From Desulfovibrio sp. MES5 (lineage in GTDB: Bacteria; Desulfobacterota; Desulfovibrionia; Desulfovibrionales; Desulfovibrionaceae), in contig NZ_MJUZ01000041.1 in NCBI RefSeq assembly GCF_002237645.1, positions 1-64,000 on the forward strand: DNA of 64,000 nucleotides. Direction: 5' to 3'. Of this stretch, positions 53,919 to 61,513 are shown in pieces. Below the pieces are notes generated by a model. That model saw only the letters and a list, made by a program, of their open reading frames with translations. It did not search any database and had not been told where the DNA came from. Both the position numbers and the translations under genes were made by a program. The stretch's first letter is position 1, and each line of letters opens with the position of its first letter.

Positions 53919-54047
53919 CTAGAGCATTTGACACTTGAAATGCTCGCGCACGGCAGGCAAAAGCCTGCCTGCTCGCATTTCGTGGCAAGGATTTTCCTGA
54001 AAAATCCTTGCAGAGCAGTTAACTCATTTCATTCGCCAACGCTCTAG
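53919..54047. repeat. CTAGAGC-bounded structured repeat-like element
   Basis: Begins CTAGAGC and ends GCTCTAG. Inside are three hairpins: GAGCATTT...AAATGCTC, GGCAGGC-AAAA-GCCTGCC and CAAGGATTTTC-CTG-AAAAATCCTTG. Immediately followed by R1 copy E. The CTAGAGC ends also occur at R1 copies F and G, so this may be a deleted relative. Confidence 0.5.
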
Positions 54048-54190
54048 ACCAGATCAACTTTGAAATATTTCACATTTCAAAGCTGTCGTTCTGCCGAACG
54101 ATGTGACTTTCGGTAAAATCTACGCCACATTGTGGCGCGCTGCACTCTCGTGCAGGACAAAGCATGTAACGTTGAAAAAAGTTGCATGTT
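54043..54190 (+). repeat. R1 dispersed repeat, copy E
   Basis: Starts TCTAGACCAGATCAACTTTG and ends CATGTAACGTTGAAAAAAGTTGC, with TCCACGCC-like TCTACGCCACATTGTGGCGC and CTCTCGTGCAGG in the middle. Head of the gap before the lipoyl cluster. Confidence 0.7.
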
Positions 54191-54276
54191 CCAGCTGCGA
54201 ACCGGAACAGGATGCCTGCCCGATCCTGTCCCAGATTCGCAGGTTGCGAAAAAGGCCCTGCGGCCTTTGCCGCAAA

Positions 54277-55371
54277 TTACAAAGGCAAACCCAGTTGCAG
54301 GCGGATATGGCGCACGTCCGCCTCTTCCGGCTTGAAAGGATAGTTGCGAATGCCAGGGCCGGGGCGCGAATTGGCGTAGGGGCGGTTGCAGGCCACCTCG
54401 CCGTTGCGGCCCGTGCAGCCGCAGGTGCGGAAGGGCTCGCCAGTGTTGATGAAGCCTTCCAGCGCGTCCTTTGGCAGTCCGTACCCGGTGATGGCCCGGC
54501 GCTGGTTGTAGGTGAAGGCTTCAGCCCGGGCATGGTCGTGGTCAATGAGCCAGCGCGCCAGCTGGATGCGGCGGTACTGATCAATGGGCGGCGGCAGTTG
54601 TTCGGCCAGGGGCGATCCCCCTTCGGGAAAAAACGAAAACAGATGCGTATTGCCGCCCATATCATGCACGCGCTGCATGGCGCGGCTCATCTCTTCTTCC
54701 GTTTCACCCATGCCGACCATAAAGTGTGAACCGGCCATGCCCTTGCCGAAAACATCCAGGCTTTCTTCCAGGCATTGCCAGTAGCGCTCCCAGGAGTGCG
54801 GCCCCCCTACCCCGGCCCCACGGTACCGGGCAAAGAGCTCCGGCGTGGCGAGGTCGACGGCCACGCCGATCTTGTCCGCTCCGGCGTCACGGAATTCTTC
54901 CAGATGGCGGCGCGTCAGGATGGTTGGCGAGATGAGCAGGGAAACCGGAATGTCCACGGCGGCGCGCAAACGGCGGCAGATGTCCGCCGCGTCGCGCGGG
55001 GCGCGGCTGTTGGTAAGCATGGATATGCAGATGCGCTTGACGCGCTCCTGACGCCGCAAAATGCCCGCAATGATTTCATCCACGGTAAAGGAAGGCCAGC
55101 TTACGCGGATGAAGCTCTTGATGGGGCGCTTTTCCTTGGCTCCTGAGAGACCGCAGTAGGAACAGCGGGCCGCGCATCCCGAGCGGTAGGTCAGAAGAAG
55201 ATTGACGCACGAAAGACAGGCATTGCGGTAAAAGCTGCCCGGCGCGAAGTCCAGCGTCATGGCAGCCGCAAGGCTCATGCGCACGACATCAGGGCTTTCT
55301 GGCGCGGGTTCCTGACCGCAAAGGCCCTGATTGGGGGAACATTGACTTTTCAATTCAGTGGCTTGGCTCAT
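54277..55371 (-). CDS. Radical SAM protein, LipS2-type lipoyl synthase component
   Basis: A 364-aa radical SAM enzyme. The [4Fe-4S]-SAM site is SGCAARCSYCGLSG (CxxxCxxC, about residues 74-87); ADKIGVAVDLATPELFARYRG and HFMVGMGETEEEM are typical of biotin/lipoyl-synthase-like barrels, and a C-terminal Cys set FRTCGCTGRNGEVAC could hold an auxiliary cluster. In archaea and some bacteria two such proteins (LipS1 and LipS2) jointly insert the two sulfurs of lipoate. The call rests on the gene order after a lipoate ligase, a LipT-like flavoprotein and the partner radical SAM gene; which member is S1 or S2 is tentative. ATG 55371 has GAGGA upstream. Confidence 0.75.
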   Translation of the reverse strand: MSQATELKSQCSPNQGLCGQEPAPESPDVVRMSLAAAMTLDFAPGSFYRNACLSCVNLLLTYRSGCAARCSYCGLSGAKEKRPIKSFIRVSWPSFTVDEIIAGILRRQERVKRICISMLTNSRAPRDAADICRRLRAAVDIPVSLLISPTILTRRHLEEFRDAGADKIGVAVDLATPELFARYRGAGVGGPHSWERYWQCLEESLDVFGKGMAGSHFMVGMGETEEEMSRAMQRVHDMGGNTHLFSFFPEGGSPLAEQLPPPIDQYRRIQLARWLIDHDHARAEAFTYNQRRAITGYGLPKDALEGFINTGEPFRTCGCTGRNGEVACNRPYANSRPGPGIRNYPFKPEEADVRHIRLQLGLPL

Positions 55372-55461
55372 AATATCCTCGCTGACTGCCCTCAAGCAGA
55401 CGTTTTTTCCATACGCCCGTCACGTAGTGTGCGTGAACGGATATTCTTTCGTACCGGCTTT

Positions 55462-56421
55462 TCACCAGCCAGCCGTACCCTCGCCCAGACGGACCGAGCA
55501 GCAGGTTTTGCGAAACTGCGCCTCAAGCCCCATACCGGCGGCCATGGCCACGGCCTCCTGCGAAGGCAGGGCCATGCGGTTGACCCCGGCCAGCAGGGCC
55601 AGTTCTTCCAGATCGGCTGCGCCCTTGCGGGGGCGGGCGCAGCCCAGGCTTATTTCCGTATCCGGCATGAGTTCCCGTGCCCGCAAAATGACGCCGCAGA
55701 CTTCGCGGGCTCCTGGCGGGGTCATGGCCGCCATGTCCGTGCCGGGCAGGTTCATGCAGGCCACGATGACCAGCAGGGCTGGCGGACGCCGGGCAACGAT
55801 TTCCAAAGCCCAGTTTTCGCCCAGCAGCCTGCCGAAATGCAGCCCGGCCACAATGTGCGGCACCACCGGCAGCCCTGCCCGGGCCAGCGCGTCAAGACTG
55901 CTGTCCAGCAGTTCCGGGCCGTCTTCAAGGTGATAGACCTTGTAATACGTTTCGGCGCTGCCGATGATGTCAATGAGGGCCTGATCCGCTCCGGCGCTTT
56001 TCAGGTCTCGCGCGGTGGCCGCATCCAGCATGCCGCAGTGGACGGACACAAAAAGCCCGGTCTGCCGCTTCACCTCGGCAATGGCGCGGATGAAATTCTG
56101 CCACGGAACCCGTCCCCGGCCATCACAGCCGCCGGAAAGCAGCACGCCCTGCACGCCCCGCGCCTCGAGCTCCCTGCATTTTTCCAGCAGACTGCCGGGC
56201 CTGCTCACGTCGGGCATGCTCTGCAACAGCGCGCCGCCGCAGTGGGCGCAGTGCTGTGCGCAGTCACGGCCAGTGACGGAAAGCGCGGGGTATTGCCCCT
56301 GCACGCCGTCGCGCACAAACATGCCTGGCAGGTAGAACAGTATTTTTTTGCCGTGCCGCGCCCAGGAAAGCTCACGGGCCTGCTCCAGCTGCAGATCGTC
56401 CCAGTGGTCAAGAGGCCGCAT
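55462..56421 (-). CDS. Radical SAM protein, LipS1-type lipoyl synthase component
   Basis: A 319-aa radical SAM enzyme with cluster motif TGRDCAQHCAHCGGAL (about residues 51-66), GVLLSGGCDGRGRVPW, VSVHCGMLDAATARDLKSAGADQALIDIIG and SLGCARPRKG near the end. Barrel order matches biotin-synthase-like enzymes. It overlaps the flavoprotein gene by 14 bases and is followed after 90 bases by the second radical SAM gene, supporting a two-protein lipoyl synthase. Canonical LipA is not its family: the LipA triple-cluster pattern and RSSY end are absent. Confidence 0.75.
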   Translation of the reverse strand: MRPLDHWDDLQLEQARELSWARHGKKILFYLPGMFVRDGVQGQYPALSVTGRDCAQHCAHCGGALLQSMPDVSRPGSLLEKCRELEARGVQGVLLSGGCDGRGRVPWQNFIRAIAEVKRQTGLFVSVHCGMLDAATARDLKSAGADQALIDIIGSAETYYKVYHLEDGPELLDSSLDALARAGLPVVPHIVAGLHFGRLLGENWALEIVARRPPALLVIVACMNLPGTDMAAMTPPGAREVCGVILRARELMPDTEISLGCARPRKGAADLEELALLAGVNRMALPSQEAVAMAAGMGLEAQFRKTCCSVRLGEGTAGW

Positions 56422-57472
56422 AGTATTCCCTGAATCCTATCCAGAATCTGTTTATGGACTGATCCAGCACGCCGCTGTACCCTTCCCAGTCCAGCCTGCG
56501 CTTGTAGGCGTGGGACAGAACGTCGCCGTAAAAATCGTTCCATTCGTCCGCGTAGCCCTGCAAAACATCCAGGCGGTTCTCCCGAACGGCGCGTGCCGCC
56601 CAGCGGCCAGCCATCTGCCCGCCCATGACGGCCTGAAAGATGCCCGCTCCGGTTATGGGGTGGGTATGCCCCGCAGCGTCTCCGGCCAGCAGAACGTCGC
56701 CCGATACGCAGGGCCTGGGCGGCCCGGCGGGTATCCAGCCGCCCGTGAACGACAGGGGTTCGTCGCGCACCAGTCCAAGGGCCGACAGACCGCGCACAAA
56801 ACGCCGCAGCACCCGGCGCAGGCCGGGCGTGTTTCTTTGCCGCAGCATGCCGAGCCCCACATTGGCGACATCCCCCTTGGGGAAGAGCCAGGCATAGCCG
56901 GCAGTGATGCTTTCATCAAAATATATGCAGGTATGCTCCAGCGGTTTGCGCAGGGGCAGGCGCACCTGTATGGACGGCAGGCAATGGGTATTGGGCAGCC
57001 CGACCCACTGGGCCACGCGTGAATGCGGGCCGTCTGCCCCGATGATGACCTTGGCCCTTATGCTGATAACCCCGCCAGCTGGCGTGGACAGTACAACACA
57101 ACCGCCCTGCCCCCCTTCACGGCCAAGGACGCAGTGCCCCAGCAGCACATGAGCCCCGGCAGCCGCAGCGGCGCTGGTCAGCGCCTGATCGAATTTGTCC
57201 CGGTGGATGACATAGCCCGGAGCCGCCATGTCCTGAATGCGGTGGCCGTGCAGATAACTGCGCATGCCTAGCGTGGCCTGGGAGATATAGTCCTTGCCCA
57301 CGTCAGCCTGCCCCACCAGCATGGCGGGTATGTACTCGGCGCAGCGCACGGGTACGCCCACCGCGTTGCGGCGCTCCACAAGGGCCACGGAAGCTCCGGC
57401 CTGCGCGGCGGCCCTGGCGGCGCTGGAACCGGCGGGGCCTGCGCCCACAATCAGCACGTCATAGTGCAGCAT
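56408..57472 (-). CDS. Geranylgeranyl-reductase-like FAD oxidoreductase (LipT-like)
   Basis: A 354-aa flavoprotein with the dinucleotide loop DVLIVGAGPAGSSAARAAAQAGASVALVERR (residues 4-34), VIIGADGPHSRVAQWVG and the second FAD block GDVLLAGDAAGHTHPITGAGIFQAVMGG (about 270-297). Homologues in lipoate gene clusters with LipS1/LipS2 are called LipT and are thought to supply electrons for sulfur insertion; in other contexts this fold reduces isoprenoid double bonds. The ATG at 57472 (GGGAGGG upstream) overlaps the lipoate-ligase gene by 14 bases and the next gene overlaps its end. Confidence 0.8.
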   Translation of the reverse strand: MLHYDVLIVGAGPAGSSAARAAAQAGASVALVERRNAVGVPVRCAEYIPAMLVGQADVGKDYISQATLGMRSYLHGHRIQDMAAPGYVIHRDKFDQALTSAAAAAGAHVLLGHCVLGREGGQGGCVVLSTPAGGVISIRAKVIIGADGPHSRVAQWVGLPNTHCLPSIQVRLPLRKPLEHTCIYFDESITAGYAWLFPKGDVANVGLGMLRQRNTPGLRRVLRRFVRGLSALGLVRDEPLSFTGGWIPAGPPRPCVSGDVLLAGDAAGHTHPITGAGIFQAVMGGQMAGRWAARAVRENRLDVLQGYADEWNDFYGDVLSHAYKRRLDWEGYSGVLDQSINRFWIGFREYYAAS

Positions 57473-59147
57473 GCGTCCCTCCCGCTTTTTCTGCACCAGC
57501 TGCTGCAGCGGATGCGACACCGGTAGTGACGCCTGACGCGCCTTCCGTCATGCCCTGCTGCCCAGCCTGTCCAGACAATTCGGCCTGTTCGGCAACCCGG
57601 AGAATGTCATGCAGCAGCGCCATGTTCAGCATGGTCTGGCTGGAGAATTCGCCCCTGTGGGCGGCTTCGCTCTGGTCAAGGTCATAGCAGGTGGTATTTT
57701 CGATATCGATGAGGATGCCCGGCAGACCAAGACGGGCGAAATCCTCCACATGCTTGATGTAGAAAGGCTGGCAGCAGCAACCAATAAAGGCGGGCACGCC
57801 CTGTCCTTTCATTTTCTCCAGCTCCTGCATGAGATGCTCGAAGCTGGTGATGCAGACAGTGCGCCATTTGCGTTCGCGCCCCAAGGTCCAGGCATCGCCC
57901 ACAACGCACTCGCCGCAAGCGCGGCACGCCCGGGTAAAGCGCAGGTCGCAGTCCTTGAGTTTGGCGCAATACGGCAAAAGCAGCGCCTGCGGCCCCGCCG
58001 CCAGCACCTCGTCAAAACTGCCGTTGGTGGTAAAGATGCGGTTGCAGTGCTCAAGGGGGATGCCGTGACGGGCAATGGCGGCCTTTTCCATAGCCATGCG
58101 CAGGGGGATGCAGATATCTTCCGCCCCCATATCCGGTATGGCTATTTTGCCAGCTCTGAAGAAATCAGTAATAATGCCGCATAGATGATCGACGTCCAGA
58201 AGTTGCCCGCGCAGGGCGGCCTCAAGATCAAAAAGCGCCCGCGACGGAAAAGACAGAAAATCGCCGGTAATATAAATATTCTTGAGCGTTTTGCGCGGCA
58301 TGTTCAACTGCATGGTCACGCGCACAAGACCGAAAGGAGACTTGCGCGCGCCCTGCACCACCTCTGTTTTTTCATAGGTGGGGCGCACCATGTCTATCCA
58401 CTCCTGCGAGCGGAAATACGGCAGCTTTTGGGCCAGCAGATCCTCTTCTTCAGCCGTGAGGCCGCCAGGCCTGAGCGTGATGCCCATATGCTGCTCAAAG
58501 GCCTCCACAAGGTTGCGCTTCACCTCCCTGGTTTCGGGCACGCGGCCCAGTTCCCAGGCAAGGCAGGTCACCCTTTTTTTGATGGAATCTATTTCCTTGG
58601 CCTTGAGCTTTTCCACAGGCACGCGCAGGCATTTGAGCATGGTTTCAATGTCAAAATCCACCAGCAAAGTGCCCTGGAACAAAAAGGCCGACTCGCAGTC
58701 CGTGCCGCCCGTGCCCGAAATTTTGCGGCCTGCAACCTCGATGTCGTTGCGGGGCCTGAAGGCCGCGTCAATGCCCATGCCGCGCAGGGCCGTGATGGTG
58801 GGCGCGCACAGGCGGCGGAACAAATTGGCGTTGGGTATGCCCACGCCAAAAAAGGATTTGGCGCAAATGATCTCCCAGCCGAGCTGGTTTTCGTCAAAAA
58901 GCAGGCCGCCGCCGCCCGTGATGCGCCGGTTCACGTCAATGCCGTTTTCACGGCAGTAGGACAGGCGCACTTCTTCCTGCAAGGACTGATGAAAACCCAC
59001 CAGCACCGTTGCCGGGCGGAACTGCAGAAAACGCAGGGTATCCCTGGAGTGTCCGCTTCCGCGCACCTCCACCAGCACTTCATCCAGAGCCATGTTTTCC
59101 GCCGCTGTCATGGGCGGCAAATCCAGCAGTCGCCACTGCGCTTTCAT
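57459..59147 (-). CDS. Lipoate-protein ligase fused to a DUF116-like Cys-rich domain
   Basis: A 562-aa fusion. Residues 1-250 are an LplA-type catalytic domain: FLQFRPATVLVGFHQSLQEEV, NRRITGGGGLLFDENQLGWEII (the RRxTGGG lipoyl-AMP loop) and the catalytic lysine in VAGRKISGTGGTD. About 255-345 is an LplB-like accessory domain (LRVTMQLNMPRKTLKNIYITGDFL...). From about 370 on lies a DUF116-like domain with CRACGECVVGDAW, IGCCCQPFYIKHVEDF and cysteines at CDLRFTRAC, probably metal- or Fe-S-binding. The Ala/Gly tail is low complexity. It heads the operon with LipT- and LipS-like genes and likely loads octanoate or lipoate onto the carrier at 60760. Confidence 0.85.
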   Translation of the reverse strand: MKAQWRLLDLPPMTAAENMALDEVLVEVRGSGHSRDTLRFLQFRPATVLVGFHQSLQEEVRLSYCRENGIDVNRRITGGGGLLFDENQLGWEIICAKSFFGVGIPNANLFRRLCAPTITALRGMGIDAAFRPRNDIEVAGRKISGTGGTDCESAFLFQGTLLVDFDIETMLKCLRVPVEKLKAKEIDSIKKRVTCLAWELGRVPETREVKRNLVEAFEQHMGITLRPGGLTAEEEDLLAQKLPYFRSQEWIDMVRPTYEKTEVVQGARKSPFGLVRVTMQLNMPRKTLKNIYITGDFLSFPSRALFDLEAALRGQLLDVDHLCGIITDFFRAGKIAIPDMGAEDICIPLRMAMEKAAIARHGIPLEHCNRIFTTNGSFDEVLAAGPQALLLPYCAKLKDCDLRFTRACRACGECVVGDAWTLGRERKWRTVCITSFEHLMQELEKMKGQGVPAFIGCCCQPFYIKHVEDFARLGLPGILIDIENTTCYDLDQSEAAHRGEFSSQTMLNMALLHDILRVAEQAELSGQAGQQGMTEGASGVTTGVASAAAAGAEKAGGTHAAL

Positions 59148-59222
59148 GAAACTACCCCTTGAAGTCTGGCGGGGAAGAACCGTCCCCGGCGGACCGGGGG
59201 CCTTCTCCCCGGCTTTTTGAGA

Positions 59223-59376
59223 TCTAGAGCAGATTAACTTTGAAATGCTTCACATTCCAAAGTTTTCATTCAGCCGAAAAATACGATTCGCGGCTGAATC
59301 CACGCCACGTTGTGGCGCGCTGCATGTTCGTGCAGCGTTAGAGCATTTACATTTTTTCAAAGTTAAAATGCTCTAC
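59223..59376 (+). repeat. R1 dispersed repeat, copy F (best preserved)
   Basis: 154 bp. TAGAGCAGATTAACTTTGAA at the left is an inverted copy, two mismatches in about 20, of the right end TTCAAAGTTAAAATGCTCTA. Interior TCAGCCGAAAAATACGATTC-GCGGCTGAATCCACGCC and GTGGCGCGCTGCATGTTCGTGCAGCG can fold. Between the lipoyl operon and the HdrD-like gene. Confidence 0.8.
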
Positions 59377-59484
59377 TAGTGCCTGTGGCGGCCCGTTTGC
59401 GGCACGCCTGTGGCTGTCGCGTGAAAAACAACTCTGCTGAACACGGGAGCCGGGGAGCGCCCGCTACCCCCCAGCCCCCGATTA

Positions 59485-60756
59485 TTATCCCTGAGTTCCC
59501 GCGGCGCTCTCTGGCTGCGCCGCCCTGGCGGCTTCGGCCGCAGCCAGAGCCTTGCGGCCCGCCTCAATGGATTTGGCCACAAGCTGACTCATATCCATCA
59601 CATCTATATTGATCTTGTTGCGTTTGGCATAGGTCATCATGGTGCGGACACACTGCTGGCAGTTGGTGATAATGGCCTCCGCACCTGTGGCCACGGCTTC
59701 CTCGACCTTGCGTTTGGCCATGGCGGCGGAAAGGTCGGGGTCGATCATCTCGAGGTTGCCGCCGCCCCCGCAGCACAGGCAATGCTCGCGGTTATGCTCC
59801 ATCTCCACCAGAGTGAGGCCGGGGATGCGGGCCATAACCGCGCGCGGTTCGTCAAAAATACGCCCGCCGCGCCCGAGGTCGCAGGGATCGTGATACGTGA
59901 CGGTCATAGGCAGTTCGCCAAGGGGGAGCCTGTCTTCAAGAACGAGCTGGGCCACCATTTCAGAGGCGTGGACCAGTTCGAATTCCGGGGGATAAGCTTC
60001 ACGCCAGATCTGGTAGCAGGACGGGCAGGTGAACACCACCTTGCGCGCGCCGCGAGCCTTGGCCGCAGCCACGTTGTGGGCAATGATGGCGGGCAGCCCT
60101 TCGCTCTGGCCAGAACCCTGCAAAGGAAAGCCGCAGCACCACTCGTCGCCAGCCATGATGGTGAAATCAACGCCGCCAGCATCCAGTATTTCCACAAAGG
60201 CCATAGGGATCTTCTGGGCCAACGGAAAGTAGGCGCCCACGCAACCCGTGAAGTACACAACCTCAGCCGCGTCCTTCAGGCAACCGCCCTTTGGGGGCTT
60301 GCGCATGTCGTCCACCCAGTCGCCGCGCTCGTCGTTATCTTCGTCAAAGACGTTGTGGCTGCCGTCGAGATTGGAGCGGATCATGCGTATCTTGTCGGGA
60401 GCATCGCCGGTGCGCGAGAGTTCCTCGCGCAGGGCCAGCCACATGTCCTTGAGGGGCAGTCCGGCCGGGCAGACCTCTTCGCAATCGCCGCAGAGTGAAC
60501 AACGAAAAACGGAGAGGCCATAGTCCTTGAGCACCTTGGGCGTGGCCAGAGGCTCCCGGCCCAGCATTTCGTTGAGCGCCTTCCAGAAGAAGTTGCGGTC
60601 GCGCAGCAGTTTTTTCAGGTTATGCATGCGCACCTGGGCCGAAAGGTCCGCATCGCCCGAGGCCGCCACGGCCGGGCACACGGTGAGGCACTGGCCGCAC
60701 TCGGTGCAGGCGTCCAGGGCCATACGCTGCCTGATGCTGAATGCTGACTGGCGCAT
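59485..60756 (-). CDS. HdrD/GlpC-like (Fe-S)-binding protein with two CCG domains
   Basis: A 423-aa soluble electron-transfer subunit. The N-terminal half carries two [4Fe-4S] motifs, CTECGQCLTVCP (about 17-28) and CSLCGDCEEVCP (about 86-97); the C-terminal half has two cysteine-rich CCG domains (FTGCVGAYF with EWCCGFPLQGSG and CPSC; then DPCDLGRG with CLCCGGGGN and CQQC), the kind that forms the non-cubane cluster acting on disulfides in heterodisulfide reductase HdrD. Begins three bases after the lipoyl-carrier gene, AAGGAC lying within it. Suggested to react with the dihydrolipoyl/lipoyl pair of that carrier. Confidence 0.9.
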   Translation of the reverse strand: MRQSAFSIRQRMALDACTECGQCLTVCPAVAASGDADLSAQVRMHNLKKLLRDRNFFWKALNEMLGREPLATPKVLKDYGLSVFRCSLCGDCEEVCPAGLPLKDMWLALREELSRTGDAPDKIRMIRSNLDGSHNVFDEDNDERGDWVDDMRKPPKGGCLKDAAEVVYFTGCVGAYFPLAQKIPMAFVEILDAGGVDFTIMAGDEWCCGFPLQGSGQSEGLPAIIAHNVAAAKARGARKVVFTCPSCYQIWREAYPPEFELVHASEMVAQLVLEDRLPLGELPMTVTYHDPCDLGRGGRIFDEPRAVMARIPGLTLVEMEHNREHCLCCGGGGNLEMIDPDLSAAMAKRKVEEAVATGAEAIITNCQQCVRTMMTYAKRNKINIDVMDMSQLVAKSIEAGRKALAAAEAARAAQPESAAGTQG

Positions 60757-60759
60757 GAT

Positions 60760-61185
60760 TTAGTCCTTCTTGAATTTCTTGATATCCTCCAGCAGCCAGG
60801 CCTCGATAACGTCCTTGCCGCCGTGGATGAGAGTGTTGATCTGGCTCATGTCCGCAGGCTTGATCTTGTACATCCAGCCCTTGCCATAGCAGTCGTTGTT
60901 GATGAGGGAGGGATTGGCCTCCAGTTCCTCATTGACGGCGCTTATTTCGCCGTCCGCCGGGCTGTAGACCGTGCCAAGCCACTTGCCGGATTCCACCTTG
61001 GCGAACTTCTTGCCCGCCGTGACGGCCTTGCCCACAAAGGGCAACTGCACAAACACTATCTGCCCGGCCAGTTTTTCCGCAAAGTCGTCCATACCTATGA
61101 CCAGTTCGTCGCCGTCGACACGGGTCCAGAAGTGGTGTTGGTCGTAATACAATTCCTCGGGCATATTGTAGCCGGCAATTTCCAT
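60760..61185 (-). CDS. GcvH-like lipoyl carrier protein
   Basis: A 141-aa lipoyl-domain protein of the GcvH fold. YYDQHHFWTRVDGDELVIGMDDFAEKLAG (about residues 13-41) and the lipoylation hairpin FAKVESGKWLGTVYSPADGEI (Lys in ESGKW) are typical, followed by NEELEANPSLINNDCYGKGWMYKI. AAGGAG precedes the ATG at 61185. It may be the H protein of glycine cleavage or a dedicated lipoate-binding protein (LbpA-like) feeding an Hdr-type complex; its immediate neighbours, an HdrD-like protein and a multihaem cytochrome, favour the second, while genes beyond the right edge could favour the first. Confidence 0.9.
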   Translation of the reverse strand: MEIAGYNMPEELYYDQHHFWTRVDGDELVIGMDDFAEKLAGQIVFVQLPFVGKAVTAGKKFAKVESGKWLGTVYSPADGEISAVNEELEANPSLINNDCYGKGWMYKIKPADMSQINTLIHGGKDVIEAWLLEDIKKFKKD

Positions 61186-61210
61186 AACAGTCTCCTTATG
61201 TGGTTCCGGG

Positions 61211-61340
61211 GCTGGAGCAGTTTCACTTTGAAACTGCTCTGGCGGCTGCGGGAGCAGACGCCCGCCCTGGATGTGTAAGCACAATGTGTTTGCGCGGTTA
61301 AACGCCGTAAGTGCAGTGCCTTAAACGCTGGGAATATCCA
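61211..61340. repeat. R3 dispersed repeat, copy B
   Basis: Shares GCTCTGGCGGCTGCG, CAGACGC, GCGCGGTTAAACGCCGTAA and CTTAAACG with copy A at 31655. Its left end carries an extra hairpin AGCAGTTTC-ACT-TTGAAACTGCT. Confidence 0.65.
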
Positions 61341-61352
61341 TGCTCAGCTTTA

Positions 61353-61505
61353 GAAAAACACTGATTTAATAGCCCCTTGGAAACGTGCAGTTGTTTCGTT
61401 TGGCAAGGCGCGATCTTTTTTTGAAGCAGGAGTGGACTCTTCCGTCCTCGACTGTTTCAAAAAAAGTGAAGCAACGCCGCCAAACGGAATAAATCAGCGT
61501 TTCCT
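61353..61505. repeat. R2 dispersed repeat, copy B
   Basis: About 153 bp from AAAAACACTGATTTAAT to AATAAATCAGCGTTTCC, inverted ends included. The central AGCAGGAGTGGACTCTTCCG and GTTTGGCAAGGCGCG / AACGCCGCCAAAC match copy A at 45416. Lies back to back with R3 copy B just upstream of the lipoyl carrier's neighbour. Confidence 0.75.
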
Positions 61506-61513
61506 AGTTTGCT

